DNA from: Gammaproteobacteria bacterium
GTDB taxonomy: Bacteria; Pseudomonadota; Gammaproteobacteria; Pseudomonadales; Pseudohongiellaceae
Length of the DNA stretch: 64,000 nt
Assembly (NCBI GenBank): GCA_021773355.1
Contig: JAJFKE010000026.1
Span: 114,358-178,357 of the forward strand
Reading direction: 5' to 3'
Below the pieces are notes generated by a model, which was not told where the DNA came from, searched no databases, and worked only from the letters and a program-made list of their open reading frames with translations. Both the position numbers and the translations under genes were made by a program. Below are positions 26,296 to 34,793 of this stretch, piece by piece (the first letter of the stretch is position 1; the number at the start of each line of letters is the position of its first letter).

Positions 26296-26699
26296 GTGTT
26301 AATCCCCTTTTTTCAAAATTTTGATCGTAAGGAAGTATTTTCCTAATCGATAAAGTCTACTGGTTTCTAGAAGGATTGCAGCTACTTTCTGCAGTTTTTG
26401 TTACCGACTTACCCATTTCTCTGTAGCCCAATGAATACGGGCACGCAGCAGGTGTTTGCGGTATATTTCATGCGCAGGTGGAAGAGAGCTATGCTTGATA
26501 ACTAGTTACTGAAAATTCGAATTAAACAGAGTGCGGTTTCAGGCCTTAAAAAAGATTGTAAAGGCGCTTTTTTGGGCGGTGAGCAGTTCTGTAAATAGCG
26601 CTGGGACAGTCATGCTTACGCAGTGTTTTATATGTTAGCTTAATTGCCAATACTGGGGTCTCGCCATTGACTTCAATCGCCACTAATCCTGAGGTCACC
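26296..26699. other. Intergenic region between divergent genes
   Basis: 404 bases between the divergent fusion monooxygenase and the Kef-type antiporter. It must hold two promoters, but I could not pick convincing -35/-10 pairs. A weak AAAAAAG/CTTTTTT hairpin lies near 26548-26574. No credible gene is visible. Confidence 0.5.
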
Positions 26700-28475
26700 A
26701 TGCATACTGATAGTTTGTTAGTAAACGCGCTGTATTATCTGCTTGCCGCCGTGATTGCAGTACCCTTATTCAAAAAAATTGGCCTGGGGTCCATTCTTGG
26801 TTATTTGTGCGCTGGCATCGTGCTTGGGCCTCATGCTCTAGCCATAATTGATGATCCGGTTCAGGTTTTACACTTCGCAGAATATGGCGTCATTCTGCTG
26901 CTATTTGTGATCGGACTTGAATTGGCTCCCAGCAAACTTTGGAACATGCGCAGTCATATAGGAATAATAGGGGGTAGTCAGCTGTTACTTACTGCGACCT
27001 TAATAGCTGGGTTATTATTGCTCTCTTTGAGTGTTCCACAATCTCTAATACTCGGACTGACCTTGGCATTGTCGTCAACCGCCTTCGCTATCCAGTTGAT
27101 GAACGAAGAGCATATTCTTGCCTCGCCCTTAGGTCGTAAGGGCTTTGGCATACTCTTGCTGCAAGACCTTGCGGTAATCCCCATTCTTATTCTGGTCGGT
27201 GTTCTGGCGCAGAGTGCTGCCGCAGAATCTGAATCAGTACCCTGGTACTTCGGCGTTCTGGCTGTTGCCGTTGTTCTGCTCGTTGGTCGATTTGCTCTTA
27301 ATCCTGTTCTGGGAATTGTAGCTGCGACTAATAACCGAGAAATCATGACGGCGGCAAGTCTGCTAATCGTAATAAGTGTTGCAGTGCTGATGGAGGCTGT
27401 TGGCTTGTCCATGGGTTTGGGGGCGTTTCTTGCTGGCATACTCCTGGCGAACTCCAATTTTCGACATCAACTGGAATCGGATATTGAGCCGTTCAAGGGA
27501 ATACTGCTGGGCCTGTTTTTTATCGCCGTTGGTATGACTCTCAATCTGAGTCTTCTGCTTCAGAGTCCTCTGTTGATGCTCGCCGCGGCGCTGGCCTTGG
27601 TAACAGTTAAGACCTTGGCTATCGTAGGAATACTGCGTTGGCGCCAGGTTTCGTTCAAGGAGAGTTTTCAGTTGGCTCTTATGTTGTCACAGGGCGGTGA
27701 GTTCGCTTTCGTGGTTCTCTCTGAAGCCACTCAGTTGCAATTATTCAGTAGTACATTATCTGAGCAGATTACATTGATAGTTGGCTTGTCCATGGCCATG
27801 ACCTCGCCACTGGTAGTTTTACAGCGCAAGATCTGGCACCGTCGCAGCGAGACGATCCCGGATCAGGACGCTTATTGGGACGATCATGAACCGGAAGTTA
27901 TCATTGCCGGCTTCGGTAGATTTGGCCAGATTGTAGGCAGGATGTTGCAGGCGCGGCACGTGCCGTTTACGGCAATGGATAAAGATTCTGCCCATGTAGA
28001 ATTTGTGGAGCAGTTTGGTAATCGTCTGTTCTTCGGTGATCTTACTCGCCTTGATCTACTCAAGTCCGCGGGAGTTAAGCACGCGAAGATACTCGTGCTG
28101 GCAGTGGATGATGCCGAAGAATCGCTAACCATAGTGGACTTGGCCCGAGAACAAAATCCGGATATACGCATTGTGGCCAGAGCAATAGATCGATTCCATG
28201 CCTACGAGCTGCACAAGCGAGATGTCCATAGTGTTATTCGCGAGACATTTGCCAGCAGTCTCGAGGCAGCAACAGACACACTTGAGCATCTAGGCTATAC
28301 CGAAGGCCAGGCCTTGGATGTGGCAACTATGTTCCGAAAACATGATGAAGCCATGTTGCTGCGCTCGGCCGAACACAAAGATGATATGGAAGAATTACTT
28401 AACCTGGCTCAACAAGGTCGATTAGAGTTGGAACAACTATTTGAGCAGGACAGCAAGAACCCAGTATCTTCTTAG
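26700..28475 (+). CDS. Kef-type cation:proton antiporter with TrkA-N domain
   Basis: 591 residues from ATG 26700, with GAGG upstream; a TTG 33 bases earlier is less likely. It has twelve to thirteen membrane helices of the CPA2 family, with characteristic LGYLCAGIVLGPHAL, ALSSTAFAIQLMNE, LLLQDLAVIPILIL and MLSQGGEFAFVVLSEA. A cytosolic Rossmann TrkA-N domain follows (VIIAGFGRFGQIVGRMLQAR, with an acidic residue near AMDKDSAHVEFV), and the acidic C-tail is as in KefB/KefC. It exports potassium in exchange for protons, gated by nucleotide or glutathione conjugates in known members. No KefF/KefG ancillary gene is next to it. Confidence 0.9.
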   Translation: MHTDSLLVNALYYLLAAVIAVPLFKKIGLGSILGYLCAGIVLGPHALAIIDDPVQVLHFAEYGVILLLFVIGLELAPSKLWNMRSHIGIIGGSQLLLTATLIAGLLLLSLSVPQSLILGLTLALSSTAFAIQLMNEEHILASPLGRKGFGILLLQDLAVIPILILVGVLAQSAAAESESVPWYFGVLAVAVVLLVGRFALNPVLGIVAATNNREIMTAASLLIVISVAVLMEAVGLSMGLGAFLAGILLANSNFRHQLESDIEPFKGILLGLFFIAVGMTLNLSLLLQSPLLMLAAALALVTVKTLAIVGILRWRQVSFKESFQLALMLSQGGEFAFVVLSEATQLQLFSSTLSEQITLIVGLSMAMTSPLVVLQRKIWHRRSETIPDQDAYWDDHEPEVIIAGFGRFGQIVGRMLQARHVPFTAMDKDSAHVEFVEQFGNRLFFGDLTRLDLLKSAGVKHAKILVLAVDDAEESLTIVDLAREQNPDIRIVARAIDRFHAYELHKRDVHSVIRETFASSLEAATDTLEHLGYTEGQALDVATMFRKHDEAMLLRSAEHKDDMEELLNLAQQGRLELEQLFEQDSKNPVSS

Positions 28476-28532
28476 AATACGCTCTGCTAAGGAGCGATTA
28501 ATTTATCTGTTATTAACTTCTGGCTTTGGACA

Positions 28533-29948
28533 GTGCAAACGAATCAGGAAACAGAGTCAAAGGCCAATACACACTGGCGGCTCAGCCCTAACTACCACGG
28601 CGAACCTATGCATGAGTGGTTGGCGGCGAATGAGTTTCTTTCGATAGATGAACAGCAGATTCGACGTGACCGAGCATTGCGACGCTTACTAGAGCACTGC
28701 TATGACCTCGTCCCCTATTACAAAGAATTATTCGGGCAGCTAAATATTAAACGCAGACATCTGCGGGACCCGAACATACTGCAGGAGTTGCCAATTCTTG
28801 AAAAGTCCGATGTGGCGGCGAATACTGACAAACTGCAAGCCGAATTTTTAGCCCCAGGTCAACACAGCACCCGCAGCACTCGATCTTCCGGCACGACTGG
28901 CCAACCGACAACTGTTTATCATGACAAACGTAGTTTGGGAATGTTTCCCTGGTTAAAGCAACGGGAGTTGCGTTGGTTTCGCTACGATCCAATGGGGAGC
29001 CTGCTTTCTATTCGTCCCGATATCGAGATGCCGAAGACCCCTCAAGGTGCTTTAGTGAAAGCGCGGGAAATATTGAAGCTTGATGGCTGGCCTTATATGA
29101 GGAACTTGTTTGAAACCGGCCCTAGCTGGGGTTTTAGCAATATCAATACCGTGACAGACCAGGCCGAACTGTTAAATCGACTAAGACCGAATTACTTGAT
29201 CATGCAGTCATCCTGCCTTGAATTTATCTCCATGCAGGATATCAGTTCTGGAACAATGGACAGTCTTCGGGCAGTACAGAGTATTTCCAATACTCTGACG
29301 TCAAGCATGCGTGAACAAATAGAAAGCACACTGGGCGTACCCGTTCATCAAGACTATGGGCTAAACGAAATAGGTCTTGTTGCCGCTCGTTGCCCAGAAG
29401 GAGGTCGTTATCATGTTCATGAAGAGCACTGCCTGGTAGAAATAGTAAATGACGACGGCTCTCCCTGCGCGCCGGGAAGCCAAGGAAAACTATTGACTAC
29501 CTCATTGTCCAATTTCGCCATGCCGCTGTTACGTTACGATGCTGATGATCTGGCGGAAACTGTTGAGGGTCCCTGTAGTTGTGGTCGTACCCTGGCTTCT
29601 TTTGGTTCTATTCACGGGCGCTACAGGCGTACCGCTTTCTTGCCCGAGGGAACATTTCAACGCTGGGCTGCAATTCAAACGGCATTGGCCAGGAACTCCC
29701 GAATTAATAAAGCGGCGGTGCGAAAATACCAGCTATATCAAGATCTATGTGGAGCGTTTGAACTGCGCATAGATTGTGATCCGGAGTTTTCTACACAAAT
29801 TTTTGCCGATTGTCGGACGTCATTTGATCAAGCTTATTCATCAAATCCAACACCGATGCTTTCCATTCTGATTGCTAAGGAATTCAAAGGTGAAGGACAA
29901 CGCAAATTTCAGAATTTTATTTCAGAGTTCACCCCGGAGATCGATTAG
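28533..29948 (+). CDS. PaaK/CapK-like adenylate-forming ligase
   Basis: 471 residues from GTG 28533 (an ATG at 28608 is an alternative). It belongs to the phenylacetate-CoA ligase/CapK group: N-terminal LRRLLEHCYDLVPYYKELF, P-loop TRSSGTTGQPTTVYHD, the adenylate motif HQDYGLNEIGLVAARC, and PLLRYDADDLAE. A possible zinc site is formed by ARCPEGG and PCSCGRTL. CapK members act with polysaccharide or secondary-metabolite systems and activate carboxylic acids as acyl-AMP or CoA esters. The next gene, a GNAT protein, overlaps its stop by one base, so the two very likely cooperate: one activates an acyl group, the other transfers it. Confidence 0.82.
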   Translation: MQTNQETESKANTHWRLSPNYHGEPMHEWLAANEFLSIDEQQIRRDRALRRLLEHCYDLVPYYKELFGQLNIKRRHLRDPNILQELPILEKSDVAANTDKLQAEFLAPGQHSTRSTRSSGTTGQPTTVYHDKRSLGMFPWLKQRELRWFRYDPMGSLLSIRPDIEMPKTPQGALVKAREILKLDGWPYMRNLFETGPSWGFSNINTVTDQAELLNRLRPNYLIMQSSCLEFISMQDISSGTMDSLRAVQSISNTLTSSMREQIESTLGVPVHQDYGLNEIGLVAARCPEGGRYHVHEEHCLVEIVNDDGSPCAPGSQGKLLTTSLSNFAMPLLRYDADDLAETVEGPCSCGRTLASFGSIHGRYRRTAFLPEGTFQRWAAIQTALARNSRINKAAVRKYQLYQDLCGAFELRIDCDPEFSTQIFADCRTSFDQAYSSNPTPMLSILIAKEFKGEGQRKFQNFISEFTPEID

Positions 29949-30499
29949 TGAGTAGCGACCTTACACCTGTGGTAGTCGATACCGAGAAATGGTTAGATAG
30001 CATAGCCTATTTTCGCGTGGAGGTCTGGAAGCTAAACGGCATGGTTGATATGTCCCACTTTCCTGATGATAAGTGTTTGGAAGAAGTCGATAAAATAGCT
30101 ACTCATCTGATCGTAGAGAGGAAAGGAGTATTGATGGCCGCTACACGCTATGTTCAGTATCCTGATCTGGCAAGTAGCCACAATAAGGATTATTACGAAA
30201 CTGCCGGCATAAGCCTGAGCGGACCAATAGGCCTGCCGGAACACACGGTTGTTCACCCCGATTATGCAGGTCGGGGTCTTGGCAAAGCTATTGCAGATGC
30301 TCATGTCCGGCAGGCTATGAGGAATGGCGCGCGTTATATGATTACGGAAAATTCGCCGACGGCGGCCGAGATTATGCGAAAAAGAGGAAGAAAGTCTTTG
30401 GGTATGGCCCCTGGTGATCCTCGATTTCCGAATATTGAGTTTGAATGGATGTTGTCCGATATGAAACTCATTGTTGCTGAGCTAACTGGGAAAAATTAA
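29948..30499 (+). CDS. GNAT-family acyltransferase
   Basis: 183 residues starting at GTG 29948, which overlaps the TAG stop of the ligase (TAGTG). The acyl-CoA-binding motif A is visible as VVHPDYAGRGLGKAIADAHVRQAM. The N-terminal half (FRVEVWKLNG, then EEVDKIATHLIVERKGVLMAATR) loosely recalls the R..W..D..D..R pattern of acyl-homoserine-lactone and N-acyl amino acid synthases, which share the GNAT fold. That resemblance is by eye only. Coupling to a CapK-like ligase suggests acylation of an amine by an activated acid. Confidence 0.78.
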   Translation: MSSDLTPVVVDTEKWLDSIAYFRVEVWKLNGMVDMSHFPDDKCLEEVDKIATHLIVERKGVLMAATRYVQYPDLASSHNKDYYETAGISLSGPIGLPEHTVVHPDYAGRGLGKAIADAHVRQAMRNGARYMITENSPTAAEIMRKRGRKSLGMAPGDPRFPNIEFEWMLSDMKLIVAELTGKN

Positions 30500-30523
30500 T
30501 TATGCAGGGTATTGAAACTTAGC

Positions 30524-30569
30524 CTGGAACCGATCAACGACTGGCGGCAACATTCATAGGAATAGAATA
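30524..30569. repeat. 46-bp direct repeat, left copy
   Basis: Forty-six bases starting CTGGAACCGATCAACGACTG recur exactly and in the same orientation at 34311-34356. The repeat includes the last codons (IPMNVAASR) and stop of a gluconolactonase-like fragment on the minus strand. The two copies bracket about 3.8 kb. Confidence 0.9.
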
Positions 30570-30773
30570 AAGGCTGGTGCGTGAAGTCATAAAGAGTGTT
30601 CTGCCATCAACGCCTCCGAAACCAACGTTGGCCGGCATCTGTGGTGTTTCAATAAACTCGATTTGTTCGCCGGATGGATTGCGGATGCTCACTCCTCCAA
30701 CCCAGGTAAGATAAACATTTCCCTTTTCGTCCAGAGTCATGCCATCGGAACCCTGATCTGCGAATTCAGTTTT
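30534..30773 (-). pseudogene. 3' fragment of an SMP-30/gluconolactonase-type gene
   Basis: Only the C-terminal part of an SMP-30/LRE-type beta-propeller hydrolase remains: TEFADQGSDGMTLDEKGNVY, then VSIRNPSGEQIEF and FMTSRTSLYSIPMNVAASR. The catalytic-type GMTLDEKGNVYLT strand is present but the propeller start is missing. In the same reading frame, directly upstream, stands the stop codon of the permease gene (30774-30776), so the fragment was joined exactly behind that gene. It could still be translated weakly from the internal ATG at 30740, but a 68-residue piece would not fold as an enzyme. Confidence 0.78.
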
Positions 30774-33206
30774 TTACTCATAACGCAAAGCATCCCCAGG
30801 CTCTAAAAACAATGCCCGTCGGGTTGGCAAATAGCAAGACATGGCTATTAGGAAAGCCATAATGGATATGACCGCAATCGTCACCGCTGGTAGATAGGCC
30901 ACCGCGTTAACATCAAGAGTATTGGCAATAAAAGAAACCACTATCAAACAAGCAGGCGCTACTCCGAGGATTACACCAACCGCCATAAAATAGAATCCTT
31001 GCTTAAGAAAGCGGACCAGGATTTTCGCATTGGTAGAACCTACTGCACGACGTATACCAATTTCATGAGTGCGTTGAGATACTGTTCTCGTTATAACTCC
31101 GTAAATACCGATACCTGCCAGTGCAAGAGCCGCTAAGGAGAACATAGTAAACATCTCGGCAACCACACCTACACCCCCTTGCCCAAAGTAAATCATTCGA
31201 TCTAATGTTTGAAAATTTTCGAGGGGTATTTCTCTATCTACATTTGCCGCCGAGAGCTTTATCGATTCTTCAAAATCTCGAAGACTCACTTGCGCTGTAC
31301 TCTTCGCCATTAGAAAATAGCTACTTGGGGAATTTTGTGTCATCGGCCTGTACAGACTTGGCCTGCTGCTTGGCCTGCTAACGCCGAATGGATTTTGTAG
31401 AACCGTAGGAACAACACCTATGATTGTTAGCCATTCATTCTGATCGTTTGATAAATCTCGAATTCGACGACCTATAGCTGATTCGCCCTCCCACAATTGA
31501 GTAGCCAATTGCTCACTAATCACCACTACTTGTTCTGAGTCGGCAGAATCCGATCCGTCAAACTCACGACCACTGACAGGAGGAATACCCAATTCACTAA
31601 AATAGTTTTCACTTACCCAGATTGAAGCCTGTTCTGGAAATTGGCTATCGTTCGATAGATCGCGATCCTCTACTTCGAAGCGACCGCTTTGACCGCGCAT
31701 TCCTGGGGGTGCCGTGGAGAAAGCAACAGAACTAACACCGGGAATTTCAAATACAAGATCATTCAGCTGTCTGAGATAACCTTGCTGAGCCTCTATGTCG
31801 TTATAAGCCGGTGTATTAAGACTAAAACTGGCAAGTAGGTAGTTCTCAGTCTCGATTCCGTAGTCTGAATTCGTAACCTGTCCTACTAAATAGATTGTCA
31901 CACCGCAGCAGATCAATAGAAAAGAAGAAAGAACAACTTCGACACTGACAATCATTTTCATCATTGTACCTTTGCTCTGCCCGCCGCTGAATTTATCGCT
32001 GCTGCTAAGAAGAAAAGCCGAATGAGTACGATAGGCCCTAAAAGCCACAAAAAACCCTGCTGCTAACCATGTAAGCAAAGTTGCTATAACGCCTGACATT
32101 AAAACCGAAAGATCGAGGTCCATGGTCAGCCAGAATGGCGAAAATGGTAGAGCGTTCAAAAACCCATTTTCCATATAGCTAAGCATAAGCTGGGTTAGCA
32201 CTACTCCGATGAACAAGCCGCCACTGCAGATTAAGAACGATTCGACCAATACCTGTTTGGCTAACTGCCAGCCTACTGCTCCTACTGAAGACCTAATAGC
32301 GAGTTCATGTTGACGTGACGCGGATCGAATAAAAAACAGTGACGAGAGGTTTATAGTCATCAACAGTAATATGGTCAGTGTAATGAAATTCAATAGATTC
32401 CCAATACCTAGATTGGAGGGAGATATCAGCGCTGCATAAGGGGTGACTATTTCTGTACGATTTGCGTACTGTTCTGGATAATCTACTGCGAGCCTAGAAA
32501 TAAGCGCTTCAATTTCAACCCCAGCGTTTCTCAGGTCAGAGTCATCACTTAAAACCCCCACTATCGATATGGGCACCCCTTCTCCCGGCAGTGATGTTTC
32601 TGAATCAGTTAGCGGCACCCAAAATTTCTCGGCGATTGGTAATCCAAACCCCTCTGGCATTACTCCAATAATTACAGAGGGTTTTCCATCAATCTGACTA
32701 GTTCTGCCAACTATATCGGTTGTACCTGCATAATATTCTTGCCAGAGACTCTGACTAATGAGTATGGTGCTCTCCGCGCCCTGGTTCGCATCGGCAGGTT
32801 CAAAACTCCGACCTAGTATTGGAGCAACACCTGTTGCACTAATCAACTCTTCAGATATAGCCGCGCCTTGATAAGTACGAGCATAATCACCATCGCTGAA
32901 GACCCTCGACATCATACTAAAGGCACCTAATGTCGAATAATTTTCGCTGCTACTGAGTAGCTGATTGAACGTAAATAGATCGTGATTGGCTATACCAGTT
33001 TCGTTATTACCAATGGTTGTCTTTAGCACAACGTATCGATCACCATCTGGAAACGGCAGGGGTTTATCAAATAGGCTGGCGGCCAACGTGTTAGCTGCCA
33101 TATAGAGAGCCAAACCCACCGCAATTATTAGGAATGTTATTACGGTAAATGCTGGCGTTTTACGCAACAGACGAAGTGAATATTTAATGTCTTGTAGAAT
33201 CTGCAC
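30774..33206 (-). CDS. MacB/FtsX-type duplicated orphan permease (ADOP family)
   Basis: 810 residues, with the diagnostic start MQILQDIKYSLRLLRKTPAFT, an N-terminal membrane helix, a periplasmic MacB_PCD domain, a first FtsX block of helices, a second periplasmic domain (DYGIETENYLLASFSLNTPA) and a last FtsX block ending GIGIYGVITRTVSQRTHEIG and GDALRYE. This is the 'duplicated orphan permease' layout common in Acidobacteria. No ATPase gene is adjacent. Such genes often lie near NtrC/NtrY-type two-component genes, and a broken histidine kinase is found upstream. Function unknown, perhaps envelope stress or efflux. The gene looks intact. Confidence 0.88.
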   Translation of the reverse strand: MQILQDIKYSLRLLRKTPAFTVITFLIIAVGLALYMAANTLAASLFDKPLPFPDGDRYVVLKTTIGNNETGIANHDLFTFNQLLSSSENYSTLGAFSMMSRVFSDGDYARTYQGAAISEELISATGVAPILGRSFEPADANQGAESTILISQSLWQEYYAGTTDIVGRTSQIDGKPSVIIGVMPEGFGLPIAEKFWVPLTDSETSLPGEGVPISIVGVLSDDSDLRNAGVEIEALISRLAVDYPEQYANRTEIVTPYAALISPSNLGIGNLLNFITLTILLLMTINLSSLFFIRSASRQHELAIRSSVGAVGWQLAKQVLVESFLICSGGLFIGVVLTQLMLSYMENGFLNALPFSPFWLTMDLDLSVLMSGVIATLLTWLAAGFFVAFRAYRTHSAFLLSSSDKFSGGQSKGTMMKMIVSVEVVLSSFLLICCGVTIYLVGQVTNSDYGIETENYLLASFSLNTPAYNDIEAQQGYLRQLNDLVFEIPGVSSVAFSTAPPGMRGQSGRFEVEDRDLSNDSQFPEQASIWVSENYFSELGIPPVSGREFDGSDSADSEQVVVISEQLATQLWEGESAIGRRIRDLSNDQNEWLTIIGVVPTVLQNPFGVSRPSSRPSLYRPMTQNSPSSYFLMAKSTAQVSLRDFEESIKLSAANVDREIPLENFQTLDRMIYFGQGGVGVVAEMFTMFSLAALALAGIGIYGVITRTVSQRTHEIGIRRAVGSTNAKILVRFLKQGFYFMAVGVILGVAPACLIVVSFIANTLDVNAVAYLPAVTIAVISIMAFLIAMSCYLPTRRALFLEPGDALRYE

Positions 33207-33849
33207 TTATTTTTTCTCCTCGTTGTGCTGTACTTGACGAGCTCAAAAAAGACACGTCCCTATGCGAACTCTCTAGAAAGTCGGGCTATTAAACAACATG
33301 TAGCCGACTTGACGATTTCTCATCGTCTTGCTGGTTACCTTCGCTGAGCTGTTCGGGATTATCACCACCAGCCTGTATTTTTCCGTCAAAAAATTGAATT
33401 TGCCGCCTAGCGTTTTCCGAACTCTATCCGTTGTGACACCTACCTGGTTCTAGCAATTATTGTGTGTAGCGTTGGCCAGTTTCACATCAATGCGTGAAAA
33501 TTAATAGAAAGTTGATTAAGGTATGCAAACCGCCAACTTCTAAAGCATAATCATCTTCTGCCTAGACTAGCCTTCTAAGAAACTGGCTAACACATCACTT
33601 ATAGAGCAATCCCTATGCCAAGTTATAAGTCATTGAAATTACTATTTATTTAATTAAGTATTGTCTGGTATTGCACAATCTGTGCATATTTGGGACGGTG
33701 ACCTGTCCCAATTTCGCGACAGTGGGATTCGGCGTACGGTCACTCAATAGAGAAGGGTATTTGCAGGCGGGCTATAGCGCCACTTTCATCGCTGCGATTC
33801 TCCAGTATGGCCTATCCAGCGTGTTTTGCTGCTATTTGACGGCAGAGCG
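33207..33849. other. Gene-poor region upstream of the permease
   Basis: No credible gene. An imperfect palindrome at 33704-33721, TGTCCCAATTTCGCGACA, has the TGTCxC-N6-GCGACA shape of NtrC-family activator sites, and an overlapping TGGGAC/GTCCCA pair lies at 33691-33710. A binding site for an NtrC-like activator of the permease is possible. I could not find a convincing sigma-54 -24/-12 promoter. Confidence 0.4.
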
Positions 33850-34245
33850 TTAGGCCCCCTTGTCTTTAGTTTTAAAAAACGTCACAAAGAGATTTGCTGC
33901 ATTGCTGATGCCAGTTCCTTGATCGATCACCATAAACTCTACCGATCTGAGCAACCTTCGACAGCTTATTTCAACAGCAGTGGCGGAGACCGTAATGGCC
34001 TCCAATGCATTTTTTATCAGATTAATTAGTACCTGTTCGATATGCACCACATCTCCGAGTAGGTTTATGTCAGCGCCATCATCGTTAATAACTACGGGTT
34101 GTCCGGTGAAGAATTGTTTTAGCTTTAGTATGGATTCTGAACTGAGAAGTTGATTTTCTGTGATTCCGGTAGCTTGTCTATACGAGCGTATATGGAGATG
34201 AAGTCTCGCAAGCCCTCTGCTCGCTCTCTGATAACCGCCAGGCCT
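33850..34245 (-). pseudogene. Broken NtrY-type histidine kinase fragment
   Basis: Two frames carry one protein. The upstream part reads GLAVIRERAEGLRDFISIYA, then RIDKLPESQKINF; near 34140 the frame shifts and continues SESILKLKQFFTGQPVVIND, then GDVVHIEQVLINLIKNALEA, VIDQGTGIS and VTFFKTKDKGA followed by a stop. These are the H-box-distal helix, N-box and the start of the G-box of a PAS/NtrY-type sensor kinase. The G2 box (GIGL) and everything before the dimerisation helix are missing, so this is a dead remnant, probably of the regulator once linked to the permease. Confidence 0.75.
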
Positions 34246-34310
34246 TATTGCAAGTCTTAATCGTTGCGCTCACTAGGAGGCTTCGATAAGTGGTTGTTCA
34301 AGGTTTGGCA

Positions 34311-34356
34311 CTGGAACCGATCAACGACTGGCGGCAACATTCATAGGAATAGAATA
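34311..34356. repeat. 46-bp direct repeat, right copy
   Basis: Exact second copy of the repeat at 30524-30569. On the minus strand it again encodes the terminal IPMNVAASR and stop of the gluconolactonase fragment, but the sequence further upstream on that strand is not gluconolactonase-like. Confidence 0.9.
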
Positions 34357-34793
34357 GAGGAATGCCTATTATCAGAAAAATTAAGGTTTTTCGAAAGTTA
34401 TGCATGGTCAATTCAATTACTGATGCTATAAATTGCAAGCAGTCTACTTCAATCGAGTGTGGTTTGCAGCTTCAGGTGGAAACCAGCTCTGCATGAGAAT
34501 GTTCGCCGAATATTAGTGCTAAAGAGCGGCATAACCGGACTATTGTGGCAACTTTTTGAATAGAAGTTGCTATCATTGCCTTTTTTGGTGGGCCAACTTC
34601 TAGTCTTAAAAATTACTCGGAAGTGATCTGATACCGCGGCATCGAGCGTAGGGTTTAATTCCTTTGTTAATGACCAATTTCTCGATCCGCTTGTTGTGAT
34701 AGATTGCCATCGTTTCGTGATTATTAATTCAGAGGCTCCCTAAGAGAGTTACAGTCCGGTTTGCTCGCCGTTAAGGGAATATTGGAAAACATC
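34357..34793. other. Intergenic region before ferrochelatase
   Basis: 437 bases without a credible gene. It is AT-rich and presumably holds the hemH promoter; I see no regulator site that I can name. Confidence 0.45.

Noticed and set aside
26978-27457. 159-residue open frame opposite the Kef-type antiporter
   Set aside because: Low-complexity Thr/Arg/Ala-rich antisense reading through conserved membrane helices; no support.
33671-33853. 60-residue open frame in the gene-poor region
   Set aside because: No ribosome site, no family, and it crosses the NtrC-like palindrome and the end of the kinase remnant.
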